DNA from: JBEKYH01 sp049511115
GTDB taxonomy: Bacteria; Planctomycetota; Phycisphaerae; Tepidisphaerales; Tepidisphaeraceae
Assembly: GCA_049511115.1 (NCBI GenBank)
Contig: JBEKYH010000165.1
Location: 1-9,644 of the forward strand
Direction of reading: 5' to 3'
Length of the DNA stretch: 9,644 bases
Translations under genes and position numbers: made by a program
Notes under the pieces: model-generated
Database searches by the model: none
Seen by the model: the letters and a program-made list of their open reading frames with translations, nothing else
Told to the model about the DNA's origin: nothing
In this document: piece after piece, positions 5,137-9,644 of the stretch
Layout of the letters: each line of letters opens with the position of its first letter
How positions within the stretch are numbered: the first letter of the stretch is position 1

Positions 5137-6984
5137 CTACAACTGCCCCTCATCCACACTATCCCTCGTCGCATCCTGAACCCCGATAGACTGCCGCACT
5201 GTGAAATTCTTTACATTGGTAAAATGGAACATCGGCACTCCGTCAGCATGGGGCGCCTTGATGTTTACGAAATCCGCCCCGTCCACGTCGTCCAGCCAGA
5301 ACGGCGGCCGCACATCCCCGCTCGCCGTCGAGAGATTCACGTTATCCAACTCAAGGTTCTTCACATGGCGAATGTAAAACCCATACGCCGGCATGGCGTG
5401 GAACATCGTCGGTTCGGGATAGCCTCGCTCCAGCTCGGCGGGACGAGTCGCCGCGTCGCGGTCGCGATGGTCGCCGGGATAAGTGATGCGCACGTTACTG
5501 ATGCGCACATCTTCAATGTCATGCCCGGGAATCCCGCTGATGATGCACGCGTAACGCGACGCGAGATCTTCGCAGATGATATTGCTGATATTGATCCGCC
5601 GGATGATCGCCGGCGGCGCAAACGGCCCGCGCGCGCGGTTGCCCAGCCGGATGAATATCGGCACCGAGACAATCTTGCGCATGGTGATGTTGTCGATGGT
5701 CACATCCTCAATCGGCCCGCCATCCACCGACTCAATCGCCAGCCCCTGGCAATCGTCAAACACGCAATTGGTGATGGCGATATTGATAAATCCGCCGTTG
5801 GATTCGGTGCCGAACTTAATCCGCCCCGTGCGCCCCGGCCCGGTCAGAACGCGCGGCAGCGGCGGCCGCGCTCCCGGAGTTCGCGGCGTCGCAGGCAGCG
5901 TCGCCGGCCTTGGCGCGCCGCCAAAACCAGGAGCATAATCCGAAAGCAGCTTGCGAAACGTCCCGTCCACTAGCGCGCCCACGACATACCCGCCCGTCAC
6001 ATAACAATCGCTGATCGAAATATTCTCACAAGGCCGAACGACGCCCAATCCATACGAACTCTTCAGGCAGATGCCGTCGTCACTGGGCGAATTGACCTCG
6101 CAATTCACAATCCGCGCGTTCTGGCAGCAGTCGATGTCCATGCCGTCGCGATTGGTGTCGATCTTGAGGTTGTCAATGTCCAGGTTATCGACGCACGTCA
6201 GCAACAGCCCAAAGTGCCCGCCCTGGACGATGGAAAAATCGCGCAGGACGACGTTGTGACACCATTCCATGGCAATCGTCTTATTGCCGATCCCTGACGG
6301 CAGCGTGTCGCGGGGATTGGGATACGTCTGGTCCGAAGACGGCTGCGTCGTACCGGGAATGACGTTCGGCGCTGCGTCGGCGCGATCATCGTAATCGTAG
6401 AGACTGGGCAGCGTGTCCTCCGGCGGCAGCGCCGCGCGCCGGGCCAACTCCTGCTCGTCGCGCTCCTCGCCCGCGGCCCGCTGATCGGGAGTTTCCGCCG
6501 GCGCGGGCTGTGTGCTCGGCGGCGGCTGCCCGCGGCTCAGGCCCTTGCCGTAAATCAACCCCGGTCCTTCAATCGTCACGTCATGCAGATATTCCCCCCA
6601 GATCAGGCTGTTGTGCCAATGGCTGTGGCCAAAATCCTCGAAATGGTCAAATTCATTCGGCTCCGGCGGATCGTATTCCCCCTTATACAGCGACCCAGCC
6701 GCAATAATGGTCGCCCCTTGATCCAGGTGAATGGTGATATTGCTCTTGAGATGGATCGAATAGCAAAGATATTTCCCCTCTGGAACCTGCACCGTTCCCC
6801 CGCCCGCCGCGTTCGCCGCGGCAATCGCCGCATTAATGGCCGGCGTGTCGAGCGTGACGCCGTCGCCGGTCGCGCCGAAATTCCGCACGTTATAGCTGCC
6901 CGAAACCTGGCAGCCGCCAAGAAATACACCGAGTAAAAGCAACGGGAAAATCCGCCAAATCCGGGCAAATTGCGTTCGCGTCAC
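5137..6984 (-). CDS. GH28-like (polygalacturonase superfamily) beta-helix lipoprotein
   Basis: The 615-aa product has a signal peptide (PLLLLGVFLGGC, Cys25), so it is likely a lipoprotein acting outside the cytoplasm. It then starts the typical pectin-enzyme fold with YNVRNFGATGDG (31-42) and many parallel beta-helix rungs. GH28 enzymes hydrolyse galacturonan or rhamnogalacturonan linkages. Candidate catalytic Asp residues lie in NRDGMDID (278-285) and SDDGICLKS (Asp302, Asp303); RIKFGTES (388-395) matches the RIK motif. The GHG histidine motif of fungal enzymes is not seen. Two Pro-rich segments look inserted: about 153-232 (with PSTQPAPAETP) and about 353-387. They make it longer than the 450-500 aa I would expect. 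The GTG at 6984 has GGAGGA 6 nt upstream and beats the TTG at 7008. Exact substrate is unresolved; pectin or rhamnogalacturonan oligomers are likely. Confidence 0.9.
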   Translation of the reverse strand: MTRTQFARIWRIFPLLLLGVFLGGCQVSGSYNVRNFGATGDGVTLDTPAINAAIAAANAAGGGTVQVPEGKYLCYSIHLKSNITIHLDQGATIIAAGSLYKGEYDPPEPNEFDHFEDFGHSHWHNSLIWGEYLHDVTIEGPGLIYGKGLSRGQPPPSTQPAPAETPDQRAAGEERDEQELARRAALPPEDTLPSLYDYDDRADAAPNVIPGTTQPSSDQTYPNPRDTLPSGIGNKTIAMEWCHNVVLRDFSIVQGGHFGLLLTCVDNLDIDNLKIDTNRDGMDIDCCQNARIVNCEVNSPSDDGICLKSSYGLGVVRPCENISISDCYVTGGYVVGALVDGTFRKLLSDYAPGFGGAPRPATLPATPRTPGARPPLPRVLTGPGRTGRIKFGTESNGGFINIAITNCVFDDCQGLAIESVDGGPIEDVTIDNITMRKIVSVPIFIRLGNRARGPFAPPAIIRRINISNIICEDLASRYACIISGIPGHDIEDVRISNVRITYPGDHRDRDAATRPAELERGYPEPTMFHAMPAYGFYIRHVKNLELDNVNLSTASGDVRPPFWLDDVDGADFVNIKAPHADGVPMFHFTNVKNFTVRQSIGVQDATRDSVDEGQL

Positions 6985-6990
6985 GATCGT

Positions 6991-6996
6991 TCCTCC
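6991..6996 (-). promoter_or_regulatory. Ribosome binding site fixing the GTG start of the beta-helix gene
   Basis: On the minus strand GGAGGA occupies 6996-6991, 6 nt before GTG at 6984. In the longer frame starting with TTG at 7008 this element would lie inside the coding region, which argues for the GTG start. Confidence 0.75.
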
Positions 6997-7031
6997 GCGC
7001 AAGAACAATTCCCTCCGCTGGGAATACGGAG

Positions 7032-7037
7032 GTTATA
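7032..7037 (-). promoter_or_regulatory. Weak candidate -10 box (TATAAC) for the beta-helix gene
   Basis: The minus strand at 7037-7032 reads TATAAC, one mismatch from consensus, about 48 bp before the GTG start. The hexamer 17 bp upstream (TTCTAT) is a poor -35. It lies in the 174-bp divergent region at 6985-7158, which otherwise holds a short perfect palindrome CCAATTGG (7074-7081) and no gene. Confidence 0.3.
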
Positions 7038-7116
7038 AGGCTTCGTTGAAAGGAATAGAAGCTTGCGGAGTGCCCAATTGGACTAACGCGAACCAACGGT
7101 GGCGGCCAATGCCCGA

Positions 7117-7133
7117 ATGATTTAATGTATCAT
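7117..7133 (+). promoter_or_regulatory. Weak candidate -10 box in an inverted repeat upstream of the DUF1844 gene
   Basis: ATGAT (7117-7121) and ATCAT (7129-7133) form a short inverted repeat around TTAATGT. The right half contains TATCAT (7128-7133), one mismatch from TATAAT and 25 bp before the ATG. No -35 is evident. If used, the promoter would coincide with a possible operator. Confidence 0.25.
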
Positions 7134-7158
7134 CGCAGATTCAACTGGGAGCAATCGA

Positions 7159-7596
7159 ATGGCAGACGAAAAAGTTTCATTGCACGTTGACGCCGACTGG
7201 AAAAAGCAGGCCCAGGAGGAAAAGCGCCGCCTCGCCGAGCAGGCCGCCGCCAAGGCAAAGGAATCCGCCGCCCCCCTGGGCGCCCCCTCAACTTCCGCCC
7301 CCGGCGCGCCCGACGCCCGTACCGGCGCCCGCTCTCGCGCCCAGATGCCCGCGGCCAGCTTCTCTACCCTCGTCCAGTCGATCCTGACCCAGGCCCTGTT
7401 TTATTTGGGCGACCTCACCACGCGCGGCGCCGAACCCACCGTCAATCTCGACATGGCCAAGCACCAGATCGACCTGCTGGGCATCCTCGAGGAAAAGACC
7501 CGCGGCAACCTCACCCCCGATGAACAGCGCGTCCTCGACACCGTCCTCTACGAGGCCCGCATGCGCTACGTGAGCGTGGCTTCGCAGTACACCTGA
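7159..7596 (+). CDS. DUF1844 domain protein
   Basis: The 145-aa protein has three parts. Residues 1-35 are charged and helical (KKQAQEEKRRLAEQAAAKAK). Residues 36-65 are an Ala/Pro/Gly-rich linker. Residues 67-143 are a DUF1844 domain, recognised by FSTLVQSILTQALFYLGD, NLDMAKHQIDLLGILEEKT, GNLTPDEQ and a final YEARMRYV. DUF1844 proteins are small helical proteins found in several phyla; their biochemical role is unknown. There is no signal peptide or clear membrane span, so it is probably cytoplasmic. The start is supported by TGGGAG (7146-7151), 7 nt before the ATG. The gene is divergent from the beta-helix gene and convergent with the efflux operon, so it appears monocistronic. Confidence 0.9.
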   Translation: MADEKVSLHVDADWKKQAQEEKRRLAEQAAAKAKESAAPLGAPSTSAPGAPDARTGARSRAQMPAASFSTLVQSILTQALFYLGDLTTRGAEPTVNLDMAKHQIDLLGILEEKTRGNLTPDEQRVLDTVLYEARMRYVSVASQYT

Positions 7597-7624
7597 TTAC
7601 CGGATGGCCATCGAGGGCGGGTAA
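7597..7624. terminator. Possible bidirectional hairpin between convergent genes
   Basis: TTACC (7597-7601) can pair with GGTAA (7620-7624), enclosing the perfect palindrome GATGGCCATC (7603-7612). The site lies exactly between the DUF1844 stop and the stop of the adaptor gene. There is no T-tract, so terminator function is a positional guess. Confidence 0.25.
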
Positions 7625-7625
7625 C

Positions 7626-8567
7626 TCAATCCCGCGGCCGATCGAGATCGATCGTGCACGTCTCGCCAATGGCAAGATGCACGCCGTCGGGGACGTGGTC
7701 GATGTGGATGCGGACGGGGATTCGCTGGGCGAGGCGCACCCACGTAAACACCGGGTTCACTTCCGGCAGACCCTGCGGGTTGGGGGCCGTGTTGGTGTCG
7801 GCGATGCCGCGATTGAGGCTTTCAACATGGCCGAGCACGTCGACGCCGGGATAGCCCATCAGTTCGGCCCGGGCGGTGGCGCCGACGCTGATGTTGCGAA
7901 GTCTGGTCTCCTCGAAATACCCGTATATCCAGTATGAATCCGCGTCGATCACACTCATTTGCCGCTGGCCCGTCGAGGCGTAATTTCCGACCCGCACGGT
8001 GAGATTGGTGACCCAGCCGTTCACCGGGGAATGGACCTGGCAGCGCTCCAGATCAATGTCGGCCTTGTACAGCGCCGCTTCGGCCGCTTCGACTTCCGCC
8101 TGATCGGACTGGACGCTGGTCGCGTAGGATTGCCGCTCCTGCGCCGAAACGTCGCCGGGCTGAAGTTTTTCGCGGCGCTGCAGATTTTCCTCGTCAAAGG
8201 CCAGCCGCGCGCGGGCGCCGTCGAGGGTGGCCTGCGACCGCTTCACCGCGGCCGTGTAGTCGCGGGCGTCGATCTCGTAGAGCGTGTCGCCCTTGTGGAC
8301 GAACTCGTTATCCTGCACCGGGACACTCACCACCTGGCCGCTGATCTCGGGGGCACTGTCGACGACATAGGCATTGACTCGGCCGTCGCGCGTCCACGGG
8401 CTGTATTCATAAAACCAGAACGCCCGGACGCCGAGAATCGCCGTCCCGACGACCAAAACGACCGTTATGATCACTCGCGCGGCAAGGGCGATCTTCCTTG
8501 GCCGCGGCCGGACGACCGATGCCTCGACATGCTTGGTCACGATGGTTTTGTCGGCTAGCGTTGTCAT
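7626..8567 (-). CDS. HlyD-family periplasmic adaptor, AaeA-like
   Basis: This is the membrane-fusion subunit of a tripartite-type efflux pump. The 313 aa match the length of E. coli AaeA (about 310). One N-terminal membrane segment (about 26-50) is followed by WTRDGRVNAYVVDSAPEISG and a biotinyl-lipoyl half (66-100). An alpha-hairpin coiled coil spans about 102-175, the second lipoyl half carries CQVHSPVNGWV (176-186), and a beta-barrel region (205-305) includes YWIYGYFEE and WVRLAQRIPVRI. The last motif is, from memory, typical of AaeA/EmrA-like adaptors paired with FUSC transporters. The ATG at 8567 overlaps the TGA of the DUF1656 gene as ATGA, implying translational coupling; the frame opens further to 8642 but that would overlap DUF1656. 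It is the last gene of the operon visible here, and no TolC-like gene follows. Confidence 0.92.
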   Translation of the reverse strand: MTTLADKTIVTKHVEASVVRPRPRKIALAARVIITVVLVVGTAILGVRAFWFYEYSPWTRDGRVNAYVVDSAPEISGQVVSVPVQDNEFVHKGDTLYEIDARDYTAAVKRSQATLDGARARLAFDEENLQRREKLQPGDVSAQERQSYATSVQSDQAEVEAAEAALYKADIDLERCQVHSPVNGWVTNLTVRVGNYASTGQRQMSVIDADSYWIYGYFEETRLRNISVGATARAELMGYPGVDVLGHVESLNRGIADTNTAPNPQGLPEVNPVFTWVRLAQRIPVRIHIDHVPDGVHLAIGETCTIDLDRPRD

Positions 8568-8779
8568 AGGCGTCGAAACGTAAGGATCGCCGCGCAATAT
8601 AATAGGATAAGCAGGGTGATGTCGACCACCGGGCGGCGCCACACGAAGCGGTTGAGATCCACAAAGTGATTCATCACCATCCGTATCGGAAAAAACAGCA
8701 CTGCGCAGGCCACCAGCATGACGGCGGCGGGATCCACCAGCATGCCGTCGATATTGATCTCGCGTAGCGGAAGAAACAT
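8564..8779 (-). CDS. DUF1656 small membrane protein, AaeX-like
   Basis: The 71-aa protein has two predicted membrane segments (about 14-35 and 51-68) separated by a short loop with FVWRRPVVD. REINIDGMLVDP before the first span and FVWRRP before the second are the usual DUF1656 landmarks. E. coli AaeX, encoded with the AaeAB pump, is of similar size (about 67 aa); its biochemical role is not established. The ATG at 8779 has GGGAG 8 nt upstream and leaves a 19-bp gap after the FUSC stop. The TTG at 8812 would add 11 residues and overlap FUSC, which is less likely. The stop overlaps the adaptor start by 4 bp. Confidence 0.88.
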   Translation of the reverse strand: MFLPLREINIDGMLVDPAAVMLVACAVLFFPIRMVMNHFVDLNRFVWRRPVVDITLLILLYCAAILTFRRL

Positions 8780-8798
8780 GATCGCGGCTCCCGGTAAG

Positions 8799-9644
8799 TC
8801 ACTTTCCCTCAAGCCCGGCGGGCGCGGATGCGAACGTCCCGCGGCCTTTCAATCCCGAAAGCAGCACGTTCACGCCGAAGCGGCGATGCCTGGGGTCTTT
8901 GGTCACAGCCTGAAGGCGCTGCAGTTCGTCGTACATCCAGGTCTCCCAACTGAGGCGATCCTGTCGCGATGAGAAGCCCCGCGCATGTTGCCGATGATTG
9001 CGCATTCGCCCGAACAATTCAATGATTCGCTCCTGCCCCTCGCGGGGCGCGCCAATCGCGCGGAATACCAGCGACACAAACCCAAAGCCGCATTCCAGTG
9101 CGATAAACGTGTTGACATCCTTAACGAAGTTGTACTCCTGCGGGTTCGTGGGCGCGATGATCGCCAGGATAGCGATCACGAAAAACAGGCCCAGCGGAGC
9201 CAGTTTGCCCTTGGTCTGTATCCACGCTCCGATGAATACGAGCGGGAACAAAACGACCAGCAGATTCAACGGAGTATTGTCGCGAACCAGGAAGACATAT
9301 TTTGCGGCCAAAGCGACGATGCAGCCGATGCTGGTGCCGATGATGCTTGCCAGGTTGGCGATCAACGGATCCTCCAGGTTCACGAAAATCACCAGCGCCA
9401 CCGCGATATAGACCATGAATACCGTCCCGTGAGACCAGGCCGTGGCGTCCCAGACCAGGAACCCGGCGAACACGCCGACGAAACTCCGGATCAGATTGAT
9501 GATCGCGTAATTCCGATGCGCCACGAATGTTGGCTTTGGGTATAACGGAGGCGGCGTCGGCGGCGGGTGCAGAGTCAAAATCGCCTCCAGGCTTGCCAGA
9601 AGGTACACCAGCGCGTCTCTAATCTCGTTCACCGCCGCAGCCGG
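8799..9644 (-). CDS. FUSC-family (AaeB-like) efflux transporter, 5' end outside the window
   Basis: The frame stays open to the window edge. About 281 residues are visible, corresponding to the second membrane half of an AaeB/FUSC protein; the first membrane block and the cytoplasmic middle are missing. Several hydrophobic segments are seen from NYAIINLIRSFVGVFAGF through MVYIAVALVIFV, LASIIGTSIGCIVALAA, LNLLVVLFPLVFIGAW and GLFFVIAILAIIAPT to FIALECGFGFVSLVF. A cytoplasmic tail with FGRMRNHRQHA and WETWMYDELQRLQ follows. FUSC proteins export aromatic acids and similar compounds with an HlyD adaptor. The tail after the last membrane segment is only about 85 residues and ends soon after FGVNVLLSGLKG, shorter than I expect for AaeB relatives. 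The GTG at 9632 is probably internal. It is the first visible gene of the operon with DUF1656 and HlyD. Confidence 0.9.
   Translation of the reverse strand, partial: PAAAVNEIRDALVYLLASLEAILTLHPPPTPPPLYPKPTFVAHRNYAIINLIRSFVGVFAGFLVWDATAWSHGTVFMVYIAVALVIFVNLEDPLIANLASIIGTSIGCIVALAAKYVFLVRDNTPLNLLVVLFPLVFIGAWIQTKGKLAPLGLFFVIAILAIIAPTNPQEYNFVKDVNTFIALECGFGFVSLVFRAIGAPREGQERIIELFGRMRNHRQHARGFSSRQDRLSWETWMYDELQRLQAVTKDPRHRRFGVNVLLSGLKGRGTFASAPAGLEGK

Noticed and set aside
7009..7158. Possible riboswitch or small RNA in the divergent region.
   Set aside because: Only short palindromes (CCAATTGG; ATGAT/ATCAT) are present; no extended structure or known riboswitch core is recognisable.
7959..8558. 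199-codon plus-strand open frame opposite the adaptor gene.
   Set aside because: Arg/Asp/Val-rich shadow frame; the minus-strand HlyD protein has all expected domains and coupled neighbours.
8985..9545. 186-codon plus-strand open frame opposite the FUSC gene.
   Set aside because: Highly charged antisense of a membrane protein; no motif.

Overview
The window looks like a chromosomal segment of a GC-rich Gram-negative bacterium. I infer Planctomycetota, probably a Phycisphaerae/Tepidisphaera-like lineage. The grounds are: two lipoproteins with Ser-Thr-Gln-Pro-Ala linkers, a DUF1844 protein, a full-length tandem-domain SppA made as an exported lipoprotein, a bacterial GH28-like beta-helix lipoprotein, and intergenic microrepeats. 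This assignment rests on recalled family patterns, not on a marker gene. No rRNA, tRNA, CRISPR array, transposase or phage gene is visible.

Layout. (1) 63-912, minus strand: a 73-aa protein of unknown function, then an overlapping ankyrin-repeat lipoprotein. (2) 913-1175: a divergent intergenic region with a TATAAT -10 box on each strand and five copies of an 8-bp tandem repeat. (3) 1176-3617, plus strand: sppA (signal peptide peptidase) followed after 6 bp by a 181-aa unknown gene, probably one operon. (4) 3617-3807: a nested palindromic intergenic element built from 8- and 9-bp units. (5) 3881-5086, plus strand: a class I aminotransferase (aspartate/prephenate aminotransferase type). (6) 5137-6984, minus strand: a GH28-like right-handed beta-helix lipoprotein with two Pro-rich insertions, convergent with the aminotransferase. 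(7) 7159-7596, plus strand: a DUF1844 protein, divergent from the beta-helix gene. (8) 7626-9644, minus strand: a tightly coupled efflux operon in the order FUSC (cut by the window edge), DUF1656, HlyD-type adaptor. These are the three parts of an AaeXAB-like aromatic-acid efflux system.

How the genes relate. Only two groups show functional linkage: sppA with its 181-aa follower (unknown role) and the FUSC/DUF1656/HlyD pump, whose last two genes share a 4-bp ATGA overlap. The beta-helix enzyme would act on uronic-acid-containing polysaccharide outside the cytoplasm. A link between its products and the aromatic-acid-type pump is speculative. The remaining genes look like unrelated neighbours. 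Several start codons were moved from the longest open frame on ribosome-binding-site and overlap evidence: 912, 704, 3881, 6984, 8567 and 8779.

The most unusual structures are non-coding: the three-tier palindrome at 3617-3807 and the octamer array at 1042-1081. I see no convincing new defence or mobile system here.
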